Assembly: GCF_041956535.1 (NCBI RefSeq)
Contig: NW_027192192.1
Span: 933,796 to 997,795 of the forward strand
Origin: Calcarisporiella thermophila CBS 279.70
Taxonomy: Eukaryota > Calcarisporiellomycota
DNA length: 64,000 bases
Direction: 5' to 3'
The notes beneath the pieces were generated by a model that was given only the letters and a program-made list of their open reading frames with translations, was not told where the DNA came from and did not search any database. Position numbers and translations under genes: made by a program. Shown one piece after another: positions 54,155 to 64,000 of this stretch. The first letter of the stretch is position 1; every line of letters begins with the position of its first letter.

Positions 54155-56896
54155 ATGATGCCTGCACCGGGCAGCGCTAATCAATCGGTTTCTGCTCTCA
54201 CCGTTACTACACGCCAAACCACTGGCGATGTCCCACCGCCTCTCGTAGGTGCTTCAACCACCGTTGTGGGGACAAAGATGTATCTCTTTGCCGGCCGACT
54301 TGTCTCCACACGCAAAATGACCAACGATCTCTACATCCTTGATCTCCTCACTTTTCATTGGACCCGTGTGCCTTCTGACCCTTCTAATCCACAGCGACTC
54401 CCAAAGCAACGCTATTTTCATTCTGCTACCCACTATAAGGACTCCATCATCATGTTCGGAGGAATGGGCTATTCACGAAGCTCTGCAGATGGGCTTTGCG
54501 TACTTGACGACATCACTGTTCTCGATCTTGACACTTTGACATGGAGCCATCCGGAGATAACACCCTCGCTATTTAACCCACGACCACGATACGCCCATCT
54601 AGCTTCCGTTAGTGGTAACAAGCTAGTGGTGGTTGGCGGTCAGGACATGTCCAACTCGTATATTGAGGAAATGAACATCCTCGATCTCGATGAATGGACC
54701 TGGTCCATGTCGCGCAACTTTGAGAAACAGTGCGGTGCCTATCGCTCCATTATCGTTACCCCCACCACCCAATGTACCGTGCCATTGTACGGCGTCACAG
54801 GAAAATCAGCTGCGGGCATATCGGCGTCACCTGTGATGCCGCTTGAGTCGCCCTCCTACTCTTCGACCATCAATGATAGCGGATTCGATTCCCCGCCACC
54901 TCCAATCGGATCGCCAAGTTATGGGGGAGGGGAGGGTAGCATGTTGCGGAAATCACCCTCCCTACAATCTATGCAACAACCGAACCCGCGATCGAGTTCG
55001 TTGCGATCCGGATCTGCGCCTGGATTCGCCTCCCCCCCGTTACATAAATCATCCTCGCAATCGTCGCTGAATCACCCGACGGGCCGTGAGCGAATCAAGT
55101 CGTTTTCACGCACCTCCTTCCGGCTCTCTTATTCTGTCGCCGCTTCCGACGGTCAGCCCACCCCAATTTACCTCTATTCCAACTTCAATTTCACGGATGT
55201 GAAACGCGAACTCTTCATTCTCCTCTCGCCTTCGCACGGGCCTCTCCAAATCAACGATCACTCCACCAACATGACCGGCAACTTCCTACCCCCGGGGCTT
55301 CGATTCCCCACCGGCGCTATCATCGGCCACCACATGATACTCTCGGGGACCTATCTGACGAATGCCTCACAAACGTTCAGCATCTGGTGCCTAAATCTGA
55401 CCAACTTGGCGTGGACTCGCGTGGAAACGGGTTCATGCTTCTCGTCGGGATCCTGGAACCGCGGGGTATTATGCGAGGAAACCAACAAATACATTGTCTT
55501 GGGGAACCGCGATCGTTCTCTTGTGGAGGACTACAACCACAGACAGGCGAACTTTGACCACGTGACGATCGTGGACCTGGAAGCATTCGGGATCTATCGT
55601 CCCCCTCCGGCTACCATGTCGAGTCTGGCACAAGAACTGGGACTGGGCCTGCTGAGCGAGCCCGCATTAACAGATTTCGAGGTGCTGACGGCCGATCATC
55701 AGAAGATCCCGGTGAATTCAGCCATTCTCGCCGCTCGATGGCCGTATTTCAAGGCTTTGCTGGAGGAACACTGTCGAGAGGCGAGTAAAGTAGAGCAGAA
55801 GGAGGAAAAGGGAAATCGCAATTCGACTGCAAGCGTAGAATCCTCCGTGATCCCCGCCTCTGATCTCCAACCGCTGGAGAATGATTCGAAGCTAGACGAG
55901 GACGAACATGGCGAGGAAGATGCGTCAGCCAAGGGCGAGGATGAGAAGAAGGAGCCACAACCTCCTGAGGACGGGGAGGACACATCGGCACATGAAAATG
56001 GCGCCCCTCAACAAAACGGCGACCCGCCGGCCTCTTCTGCCACGGAGGACGCGCAAGAGGCAGCCAAAGAGACAGCTGTGCTGCTTCCCAAATCGCGATG
56101 CTTGTTTATCAATGAACCGCACCACGTGGTGCTAGCTTTCCTGCAATACGTGTATACGGATCATTTGTTGACTGCGCAGCAGCATCAACCACAGGTTCTT
56201 GCGCGTCTATTGCTTTTAGCGGACATGTACGACCTCGATCGGCTACATCAGCTTACCACGCATGCACTCCATCAAATGCTCAACATGTCCACTGCGCCTC
56301 TCATCTACGAGACAGCAGCTCTGACCGGGCAGACCGGTTTGCAAATCCGAGCACTCAAGGTGATGGTCGCGGCGAAGAAGATGCAGCAGCAGCAACAGCA
56401 GCAACAACAGCAACAGCAGCAGCCGCAGATCCGCGATTCTTCGTCCCATTCGCACTATGACGACAGTAGCACAATGTCCCCCTCCTATCCCCCACCCGTG
56501 TCCGGCAGCGGGCCTCGTTACGACTCCTACTCATCGGGACCAGCTGCCTCTTCGAGTGCCATGTCCCGAAATTACAACGTGCGCTCTCGGTCCACCTCCA
56601 ATGCCTCCGCAACAACTTTTGCTTCGGCCAAATCGCCTCCCATGCCTGTATCTTCCCCCCTCTCCCCCATGTATCCACCTAGCTCCCTCCCACCGTTCGC
56701 ACGCAACCGCAGTGAGAGCATCGAAAATGGATATAGCGGGTCGGGAGGATCGTCCAGCGCCCCCACGTCCAACCCCATTGCATTAAATCCATCGGCTATT
56801 GCTGCAAGCGGAGCAGGTGGTTTATTGGCCGGCGGGCGGCGGGAAGAAAAGCCAAAGAGTGGGGCTGCCTTCTTTGGTACTTTTGGCATGTTTTAG
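54155..56896 (+). CDS. Kelch-BTB protein (fission yeast Ral2-like)
   Basis: A single exon of 913 codons. Residues about 25-215 have kelch repeats: GASTTVVGTKMYLFAGRLVS, NDLYILDLLTFHWTRV, PRYAHLASVSGNKLVVVGG. More beta-propeller blades follow after a Ser/Pro-rich insert (about 230-330). A BTB domain starts near residue 505 (LTDFEVLTADHQKIPVNSAI) but is split by about 100 acidic, low-complexity residues (540-643) before CLFINEPHHVVLAFLQYVYT and LADMYDLDRLHQLTTHAL. Then come a poly-Gln run (742-757) and a Ser-rich tail. The kelch-plus-BTB order resembles S. pombe Ral2, which acts upstream of Ras; a Cul3 adaptor role is also possible. The absence of introns in such a long gene is uncommon for this window. 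The start could be either of two adjacent Met codons. Confidence 0.85.
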   Translation: MMPAPGSANQSVSALTVTTRQTTGDVPPPLVGASTTVVGTKMYLFAGRLVSTRKMTNDLYILDLLTFHWTRVPSDPSNPQRLPKQRYFHSATHYKDSIIMFGGMGYSRSSADGLCVLDDITVLDLDTLTWSHPEITPSLFNPRPRYAHLASVSGNKLVVVGGQDMSNSYIEEMNILDLDEWTWSMSRNFEKQCGAYRSIIVTPTTQCTVPLYGVTGKSAAGISASPVMPLESPSYSSTINDSGFDSPPPPIGSPSYGGGEGSMLRKSPSLQSMQQPNPRSSSLRSGSAPGFASPPLHKSSSQSSLNHPTGRERIKSFSRTSFRLSYSVAASDGQPTPIYLYSNFNFTDVKRELFILLSPSHGPLQINDHSTNMTGNFLPPGLRFPTGAIIGHHMILSGTYLTNASQTFSIWCLNLTNLAWTRVETGSCFSSGSWNRGVLCEETNKYIVLGNRDRSLVEDYNHRQANFDHVTIVDLEAFGIYRPPPATMSSLAQELGLGLLSEPALTDFEVLTADHQKIPVNSAILAARWPYFKALLEEHCREASKVEQKEEKGNRNSTASVESSVIPASDLQPLENDSKLDEDEHGEEDASAKGEDEKKEPQPPEDGEDTSAHENGAPQQNGDPPASSATEDAQEAAKETAVLLPKSRCLFINEPHHVVLAFLQYVYTDHLLTAQQHQPQVLARLLLLADMYDLDRLHQLTTHALHQMLNMSTAPLIYETAALTGQTGLQIRALKVMVAAKKMQQQQQQQQQQQQQPQIRDSSSHSHYDDSSTMSPSYPPPVSGSGPRYDSYSSGPAASSSAMSRNYNVRSRSTSNASATTFASAKSPPMPVSSPLSPMYPPSSLPPFARNRSESIENGYSGSGGSSSAPTSNPIALNPSAIAASGAGGLLAGGRREEKPKSGAAFFGTFGMF
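56381..56428 (+). repeat. CAG/CAA repeat encoding poly-Gln
   Basis: A run of mixed CAG and CAA codons inside the kelch-BTB gene, interrupted once near its end by CCG. Mixed codons make it less prone to slippage than pure CAG. Confidence 0.8.
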
Positions 56897-57512
56897 TTTG
56901 TTTTTTTTATAGTTATTTATTTATATTTGTTAACACTTTATTTCTTGGGATGTTTTTATTTTTTTTTCTACATTCCCCTATTATTAAGGATAGCTATTTT
57001 TAGTTATGTGTTAAAAAATATTAATTATTAGCTTTTAAGTCTCCTTTCCTACGAAAAGCTTTTTTTTTCCTTTTTTCTTTACTTCACTGTGTCCCTTCTA
57101 TTCGCTCTATTTTATTGCTCTATTACTAATGATGATCCCTTATTATTATTATATACGAACTTTTTTGAGTGTTTTTTTTTCTATACATGTTCTGTTTTTC
57201 TTTTTTTCCTTCCATTTTTCTTAGTATATCAATATCCTGTGCGATCTTGTATGTTTGCTAAGAGGCTTTTAAACAAAACGAGTGTGGTACTAGTCTCAGC
57301 ATATCAGAGCCTAAGCTAATCATGTCAAACTCCTTTTTAATTTTTTTAGAAAAAAGACTTGTGGTGGCAAGTGTGTTTCTACTGGTTCGTGGAAATGTAC
57401 GTTTTTCAACGCCACTAGAGCCATCAGCCATATTCTAGAATTCCGGTATAAATGCTTCACACCCTGTGCTTCGCACTTCGCTTCCCTTCACCTCAATCAC
57501 GATCAAAACATA
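56897..57512. other. Intergenic region upstream of the chitin synthase
   Basis: 616 bp: T-rich 3' UTR of the kelch-BTB gene followed by the chitin synthase promoter, whose TATA box is listed separately. No gene. Confidence 0.45.
57447..57453 (+). promoter_or_regulatory. TATA box of the chitin synthase gene
   Basis: TATAAAT stands 66 bp upstream of the start codon and is followed by a C/T-rich leader. Confidence 0.5.
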
Positions 57513-60419
57513 ATGTACCCATCCCCGAACCCTCCGCCACCTCCCCTCCACAATCCCCCTCACAATCAGTACCCTAATCAATATCAGGACCAGTATCAGC
57601 TTCAGCCCCCCTATCCATCACAAGAACTTTACCCCCCCTCCCCTAACGCGGAATCTCGAATTTCTCTCCATGATCCCGTCCATGAACCGCTCCTAAATCA
57701 GTCCTATGCCCAGCCGCAAGGTGATTATAACGCGCCCCCAAATTCTCACAGCCCCTATTCCCAGTCCTATTATACCGGCTTCTCGGGCGCGGAACCTATG
57801 CCAGAACAACAGCGGCCGGCCGATACTCCCATTGAGATGGACGATGTCCGCGTGCGGTATGGATCAGCCCCTCGGCATCAGCCGCGTCGAAATCGCACCA
57901 CTAAAAAGGTACAGCTGGTCAGTGGCAACCTGGTGCTAGATTGCCCCGTGCCGGAGCGGTACTTGCAGAATGTGCCGCTGAGGGATGAGAAGGAGTTCAC
58001 TCAAATGCGATACACCGCTGCCACATGCGATCCCAATGATTTCAAAGATCAGAACTACACTCTGCGCCAGGCATTGATGGGGAGAACCACCGAGCTATTT
58101 ATTGTAATGACCATGTACAATGAGGACGAGGTCCTCTTCTGTCGCACGATGCATGGAGTCATGAAAAATATAGCGCATCTTTGCACGCGGGAGCGTTCCC
58201 GCACTTGGGGCAAAGACGGGTGGAAGAAGGTGGTTGTGTGTATAGTGTCCGATGGCCGAAAGAAGGTGAACGAGCGCACTCTCCACGTGCTCTCCGCCAT
58301 GGGAATATATCAGGACGGAGTCGCCAAGAATGTCGTGAACAACAAACCGGTCACCGCCCACATCTATGAGTTCACCACCCAACTCTCTATGGATCCAGAC
58401 CTCCAGCTGCGGGGCAATGACAAGGGCATTATCCCCGTGCAGGTGCTCTTTTGCTTAAAGGAGAAAAACCAAAAGAAGATCAATTCCCACCGGTGGTTCT
58501 TCAACGCCTTTGGTAAAGTGCTTCAGCCGAACGTGTGTGTGCTCTTGGACGTTGGGACACGACCCGGACCCACCTCCATTTATAAGCTGTGGAAGACGTT
58601 CGACTTGAACTCGAATGTTGGCGGCGCATGTGGTGAGATCCGTGCCATGACGGGCACGGGTGGCGTCAACCTGCTTAACCCGCTGGTGGCTGCCCAAAAT
58701 TTCGAGTACAAAATGTCCAACATCCTGGACAAGCCGCTCGAGTCGGTCTTCGGGTACATCTCGGTGCTGCCCGGTGCCTTCTCCGCCTACCGTTACATTG
58801 CTCTTCAAAACGATGAGCATGGACGCGGGCCTCTCGAATCCTACTTCAAAGGCGAGACACTGCATGGCGGGGACGCCGATGTCTTCACGGCCAACATGTA
58901 TCTCGCCGAGGACCGCATCCTCTGTTTCGAGCTGGTCGCGAAGCGAGACGATGCATGGGTGCTCCGCTACGTCAAATCGGCGTACGGCGAAACAGATGTC
59001 CCGGATGCGGTCCCCGAATTTATTTCACAGCGCCGAAGATGGCTCAACGGATCTTTCTTTGCAGCCGTGTATGCGCTTTACCATGTGAGGGACATTGGTC
59101 GAAGCGCTCACTCGCTCACCCGCAAAGTGATGCTCTACATCGAATTCGTCTACCAAGCGTTTTCGTTGCTCTTCGCTTGGTTTTTCATGGTGCGTCTGCT
59201 TTTGCGCTCTGTCCTCCATTGCGACTAATGGCCTTTTCTCTCTCTTTTTACTCCAGGCTAATTTCTTCATCACCTTTTTCATTCTGGCTGATTCGCTTAC
59301 CGTGGTCAACCCGCCCCCCTTTTCCAAGAATGTAGGAGACGGGCTCAAGGCTGCTCTCAGTTTTGTCTACGTGACGCTGCTGGTGGTTCAGTTTGTGATG
59401 GCACTAGGGAATAGGCCACAGGGGTAAATGCTCATCTCCATTTTGTGTGTTTTCATTCGGATCTGGCCAGATATTCATGGAATGAATTTATTGCTGTGTA
59501 GCTCGAAATGGTCCTATACCGCCATCATGATTTTCTTTGCCATCATCATGGCCTATATGCTTTTTGCCTCCATTTACATCACCGTGATTGGTATACAGAC
59601 GGCCATTCAAGGCGCCAATGGGGGCGGGTTCCTGGCTCTCCTCCGAAACAACGCGTTCCGCGATATCGTCATATCGCTTGCTGCAACCTATATCATGTAT
59701 TTCGTTTCCTCGCTGCTCTACCTTGACCCATGGCACATGTTCACATCGTTTGTGCAGTACATCTTCATGATGCCGTCGTACATCAACGTGCTCAACATCT
59801 ACGCCTTCTGCAACACGCACGATATCAGGTACAGTATAACCATTCGTTTTGAACTTTGCTTTGCCGCCCATCCCCTCTCTTTCTCTGATTCTGATCACTT
59901 ACGCTTCTACTTTGTATTTCTAGCTGGGGCACCAAAGGCGATACTGGCGTCTCCACCGAGCTTGGTGTGGTCCAATCCAAGAAGGAGGATGGCATGCAGA
60001 CGGTTGAAGTTGCTGTCCCTACCGAACAGAAGGATCTGAACGCGGACTACGATTTAGCTATCACCGAGCTTAAGCGCAAAGTAGAAGCACCGAAGCAACA
60101 GCGCGACGCAAAGACAAAGCAGGAGGATTACTACCGCACTTTCCGCACTCGCTTGGTCGTGGTCTGGCTCCTGACCAACGCTCTGCTCGCCGTCCTGGTG
60201 ACCTTGGTCGCCTCACGGGACGGCCTCATTGCCTATTTTGCGTACGTATTTCCCCACGCTCTAACGGTGTGAAACCTACTCCTATTGACTGTGTTCTTAC
60301 ATTCTCCACTTTTTTTTCTTTCCTCTTCTAGATTTATTCTCTGGAGTGTAGTAGCACTGAGTTTTATCCGGTTCCTCGGCAGCGTGGTCTATCTCATTCT
60401 TCAGCTCATTCAGGGCTGA
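57513..60419 (+). CDS. CHS: Chitin synthase, division 1 (class I/II/III type)
   Basis: Five exons: 57513-59189, 59257-59423, 59502-59828, 59924-60241, 60332-60419 (858 aa). The N-terminal 110 residues are Pro/Gln/Tyr-rich. The catalytic GT2 domain has [80 protein letters not shown], the [12 protein letters not shown] acid and the [11 protein letters not shown] signature. All catalytic residues are present. About seven transmembrane helices follow, with the conserved SWGTKG motif (exon 4 start) between helices 5 and 6 and a charged linker after it. It makes cell-wall chitin from UDP-GlcNAc at the plasma membrane. Division 1 enzymes lack a myosin motor, as here. All four junctions after exon 1 give the expected residues (PQGSKW, SWGTKG, YFAFIL). 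Confidence 0.95.
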
Positions 60420-60579
60420 GCTCCCCGCCGGCCCCACCCCCCGTCTTTTTCTCTTGTAATAATAGTAGTGCATCATGATTTTTATTGGGAAGAGCGTCCC
60501 CACTTGAGAATCATTCATCCCTCCCTAATATTCTTCAATTAATTATGCCTCTTATTTCTTGCCAATAAATGCGCCATCC

Positions 60580-61198
60580 TTATTTAGCACCCTTGGTTCT
60601 TCTCATTTGCTCCAGAAATCCAGTATTCACCATTTCTTCAACCCGGATTTTAACTGGGCCTCCCACGCGGAGATTTCCGATGGGGGGGAGAGGAGGGCCA
60701 GCATGAAACCGCGCTAGATGAGGATCAGCGCGGGCATCCCACTTGTGAAAATTGCCCACCGGGTTTGGTGTGCTAGGATCGTATTGCGCTAGATTTCTCC
60801 ACAGCAATGCTTGCGGCTTGGCCGATAAGGAAGGAGGTGCAGAGGCCCAGCGTGCGGCGGGAGGATCATTTTGTTCAGGAACTGGGCTCCTGCCTAAAAC
60901 CTAACCTATTGTCCACCCCTCGCTCCCATTTTGAGGGCGAGAACCCTATTTAACCTCCACATCAAGCTTGACCAATCATGGCGCGCGTTGTTAATTCGCT
61001 CGCCTGCGCTTTTTGACATTTATTCGGTGGCCTTTCACGGTCGGCTTCCTTTCTCTTCCTCCCCTGTGCTGCCCCCCACTCGGCCTCTCTTTCCCCTCCT
61101 TGTAATGCTTCCGGCTGCCACAACCGCTAGGGGACCCTCTCACGACCTCGTCTGAATATCGTCAGCGCCACACCCTGCGCCCATCGCCCTATACGCAT
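60580..61198 (-). CDS. Small, probably mitochondrial protein of unknown function
   Basis: Two exons are proposed: 61144-61198 and 60580-60893 (122 aa). The second exon is open for 104 codons but has no in-frame ATG. A GTGAGA donor at 61143 and the TTTTAG acceptor ending at 60894 join in phase 1. The start would be MRIGRWAQGVALTIFRRGRR, which looks like an amphipathic, arginine-rich mitochondrial presequence. The rest is Pro-rich and includes ALLWRNLAQYDPSTPNPVGN, then HKWDARADPHLARF and a basic end. I do not recognise the family. It is divergent to the ARF-GEF gene; its start is only about 30 bp from that gene's TATA-like element, so the 5' ends may be tightly packed or overlap. Confidence 0.45.
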
Positions 61199-61375
61199 CC
61201 CTCCATTTCTTTTTCATCTCCCTATTTATATAAGCACAACATCCCCTTCCAATCATTTCTCCTCTCTTGGGGCCCTGCATCCCCCACCATTCCCTATACT
61301 CCTTCCACCAGTATTTATTCCCTATTTATTATTTAATTGCTGTTTTAATAATACCATCGTGCATTGAACCACATC
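61199..61375. promoter_or_regulatory. Divergent promoter of the mitochondrial-like gene and the ARF-GEF
   Basis: 177 bp separate the two start codons. A TATATAAG element lies at about 61227-61234, oriented for the + strand gene, 142 bp before its start. The rest is a pyrimidine-rich leader. Confidence 0.4.
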
Positions 61376-64000
61376 ATGGCACACGATCCCATGTCCACCT
61401 CGCCCTTTGAGGATCTGAGCTTTTTCACACAGAGTCACTATGCCAGTCGCCAGATCCATCCCTCATTCGCATTTTCTAGCCATCCTCCTTCCCACGACCA
61501 TTCCTCACCATCTGCTGGCCCTTTCCCATCTCCTCCCCCCCCATCCCCGCCTCCCCACTCTCCCTCTAATGTTCTCGAGTCTTCGGACGCGCCGAAAAAA
61601 TCTAAATTCCTATCGAGGTTGAGCCCCTCGCATGCCAAGTCGGACAGGCTAGGAGTTGGCGGGATCCTCAAAGAAGCCACCATTCTCTTGGCGAACCGCT
61701 CAAAGAGCGCACCCAACATCCACGCGTTGTATCGGAAAGCATCGCTGGCCGAGGAGGATAGTGGAGAAAAGAAAGAGCAGACCCAGAGGAGAAGAGGATC
61801 CATTTTTCAGGTATGCATGTGAACGCTGCAGCGTTCATCCCTTTTTTTAAATCCAATAATGAAGCTAAATCCGCCTTATTCTTCTTTTTATGCCTTACTT
61901 CCCTCTCATAAGTCCGTAGTCATCCAAAAAGCAGTCGACATATTTTCACAGTCCAGTCAGGACGACCCCAACTTCTCCAAAGCTCTTCCCGCTCTCCCAC
62001 AAATCCCAACAGACTCGATTCCCCCCACAGAGCCTAGGCCACCGGCCATTGAGCAGGATTACAAACCTACTTTCATCGACTTCTCTCCCTCTGATAGACT
62101 CTTTGGGAGGCCTGAGACACACTCAACCTCGTCAGGCCACCTGAGCGATCTCAACAGAGGAGATCAGGCATTTGCATACTTTGGCATCAATATGAGCTCA
62201 CTCACGCTACAAGACAACCCTGTATCAACATTCAACACCATCTCACCGGAGAGAGACCAGGTCAAAGCTACGGACTCGAAGTCGACGGATGCACCGCCGA
62301 TTTTGGTCTGTGCTGCAGGGGACTCGGTGACCACACGCAAATCCCGCAGAACCAGCGAGCAGAGCAAAATAGATTCCGAGGCTCAGCTGATCGCGAAGCG
62401 GTGCTTTGAAGGAGACGAAGGGTTTTTGAGGCAGGATCAAGTTTTGAAATTCTTAAGCTCGACGTAAGTAAAAGCTATTTGGGGCTTTTTATGTTATTGT
62501 TATTGTTTTTATTTTCCTGTGAAAATCAGCCCCCAGCAGACCCATTCTTGATATCTCTTTTCTATGTATCCTTAGTAAGGAGCTCAATTCTCGGGCTTTG
62601 ACTTACTATATGCTCAATTTCGACTTCGCCGGGATCCGCTTGGATGATGCCCTACGGAGAATGTGCGAGCGATTGTATATTAAGGGAGAAACCCAACAGA
62701 TCGATGCAATTCTGGCGGGATTCGCCAGGCGATACTGGGAATGCAACCCAAAGAGTATTTTCGAGAGTACCGGTAGATAGGCGTTTGGAATCCCTATTAA
62801 TTGCTCTACCACTAACCCACTTTCCATTGTTTAGACGAGGTCCACGCCATCTCCTACTCACTGCTTCTTCTTAATACCGATTTGCATATTGCTCAAGGAT
62901 CCGACAAGATGACACGCTCTCAGTTTGTGTGTAATACGATGGAGACCATACAAGCGGTGCAAACCGTATCGTCTGAGAACCGGGAGCATACCGCAAAAGG
63001 CCTTGGAAGTAGACGATACCAATTGGAATCCATGCTGAAGGATATGTATACCCGGATTAAGTTGAGCCAGATTCTACAGCCAAATGCCCTGAAATTCCCT
63101 GATTCCGCGACCACTTCAGCCGCACCTTCCCCCTCACCCTCTGGATTTCGGAAGCTGAAGCCCACTCTGTTAAGCGATTTTTCTGGAAGTCTTGTTAGAG
63201 CTCTGAATTACTCTCAGAGCTCCCCCTCGAGTAGTTCGTATAGAGATTCGCTATTTCCAACCCCCACTAGCGATGAGGTAAATGTCTCTTTGAGTGAGGT
63301 GTAAAGGGCTCAATTTAAAATGACCCTTAACTGGCTCTAATCTAGGATGGGAAAATGAGTCTTGACAATTGGCCGACCACATTATCGCCGTCGCAACGTC
63401 GGGTTGGTTCTGACGATACCACCTCCTTGTCCTCAGCGTCTTCGAATCTCGCCCCCATTTCCCCCCAGCTTTCCCCCTCCTCGGCCCCAGCGGCAACCCC
63501 CTACGCCAAAGAGGGAATCCTCACCAGAAAACACCTTTACGAACGCCGTGATCTGAAAGCACGGCATCGGGATTGGCGTGAATGCTATGTCGTGGTCGAG
63601 AGCGGAGCCCTCTGCATGTATCACCCCAGACCCGCTAAATTGCAGAATCCCCCGAGCTCCGTTCATGAGAAGACAAAAGCACGCGAAGGCCATCGGCGTG
63701 ATAAAGGGGTCTACATGGGAGAGTTGAATTTGCGCCACTCCATGTCAAAAATCTTGCCGTCGGGATACTCCCGGGCCAGGCCGAATGTGTTTGCGCTTAG
63801 TTTGCCCGATGGGGCCACGTATCTCTTCCAGGCAGGTACGGCACCACTTGTGAAAGAATGGGTTGAGGCTTGTCTGTATTGGGCGGCGCGTGAAAGTCGC
63901 CCGCCCTTGATAGGTGGAGTGTGTAATGTGGAGTATGGCTGGAGTTGGTTTCTCGAAGACAGAGGGGAAGAGGACGGGGTCCAAGAAGGACGTGATGATG
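61376..64000 (+). CDS. ARF guanine-nucleotide exchange factor, Sec7-PH (PSD/EFA6-Syt1 type), 3' partial
   Basis: Five exons in the window: 61376-61810, 61913-62463, 62576-62772, 62835-63277, 63346-64000 (open at the window end; at least 760 aa). The first 330 residues are disordered and Ser/Pro-rich. The Sec7 domain (about 318-460) has AQLIAKRCFEGDEGFLR, ALTYYMLNFDFAGIRLDDAL, the glutamic finger in YIKGETQQIDAILAGFARRY and ISYSLLLLNTDLHIAQGSDK. The catalytic Glu is present. A PH domain starts near KEGILTRKHLYE, with the conserved Trp of its last helix in KEWVEACLYWAAR. The order Sec7-PH with this spacing fits PSD/EFA6 proteins and yeast Syt1/Yel1. It activates ARF GTPases at the cell periphery. 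Beyond 64000 a C-terminal coiled coil would be expected. Confidence 0.92.

Noticed and set aside
1-64000. CRISPR arrays, insertion sequences, bacterial operons, ribosome binding sites, rRNA and transposon ORFs.
   Set aside because: None was seen. The window is eukaryotic, with spliced genes, and the repeats present are microsatellites or coding repeats.

Overview
The window is a piece of a eukaryotic nuclear genome and is clearly fungal. It encodes a QRRRW-type chitin synthase, Zn2Cys6 transcription factors, IVY1, a kelch-BTB protein and the fungal Rad7/Rad16 repair pair. Genes carry many short introns (mostly 50-100 nt, GTAAGT-like donors and TAG/CAG acceptors) and lie on both strands with short gaps. 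A class C (GABA-B/glutamate-like) receptor and TRAPPC13 suggest an early-diverging (non-Dikarya) lineage; that placement is inference. I found no rRNA, no convincing tRNA, no CRISPR array and no transposon ORF. Exon joins were built by hand from splice-site phase and family similarity; small exons are the least certain parts.

Layout. 0-5.4 kb: a thioredoxin-PUL protein (-) head to head with an ASC-1/TRIP4 (Rqt4) zinc-finger protein (+), then a Gi-type G-alpha subunit (+). 5.4-7.4 kb: no assignable gene, but a GC-richer island. 7.4-11.7 kb: a transcription factor with two tandem Zn2Cys6 clusters (+) and an AT-hook protein with a duplicated fungal domain (-). 13.4-19.3 kb: TRAPPC13 (+), a coiled-coil protein (-) and IVY1 (-). 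21.7-24.5 kb: a 12-exon protein with three RRMs of Gbp2/hnRNP-M type (+). 25.4-30.6 kb: RAD7 (-) and RAD16 (+) share one divergent promoter; their products form the global-genome nucleotide excision repair complex. 31-36 kb: ZNF511-like protein (+), a divergent Cdc7-like kinase (-) and a glutamine-rich Zn2Cys6 factor (-). 37.4-41.3 kb: a class C GPCR with a Venus-flytrap ectodomain and a possible PH-like tail (+). 42-45.5 kb: mitoferrin (+) and a flavin amine-oxidase-like enzyme (+). 46.1-50.2 kb: two tandem secreted M28 aminopeptidases (+) with a near-identical central tract. 50.5-53.5 kb: NOP8/NOL8 (+) and an Alr4036-type FMN-binding protein (+). 54-60.4 kb: a kelch-BTB protein (+) and a chitin synthase (+). 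60.6-64 kb: a small, probably mitochondrial protein (-) and an ARF-GEF of Sec7-PH type (+) that runs off the window end.

Functionally most genes are core housekeeping (ribosome quality control, nucleolar biogenesis, vesicle traffic, iron import, DNA repair, cell wall). Signalling is represented by the GPCR, G-alpha and kelch-BTB protein; they are not clustered and no direct coupling is shown. The most unusual items are the double Zn2Cys6 factor, the class C receptor with its cytosolic tail, the RAD7-RAD16 head-to-head pair, the aminopeptidase conversion tract and the RRM gene whose repeats share intron positions.
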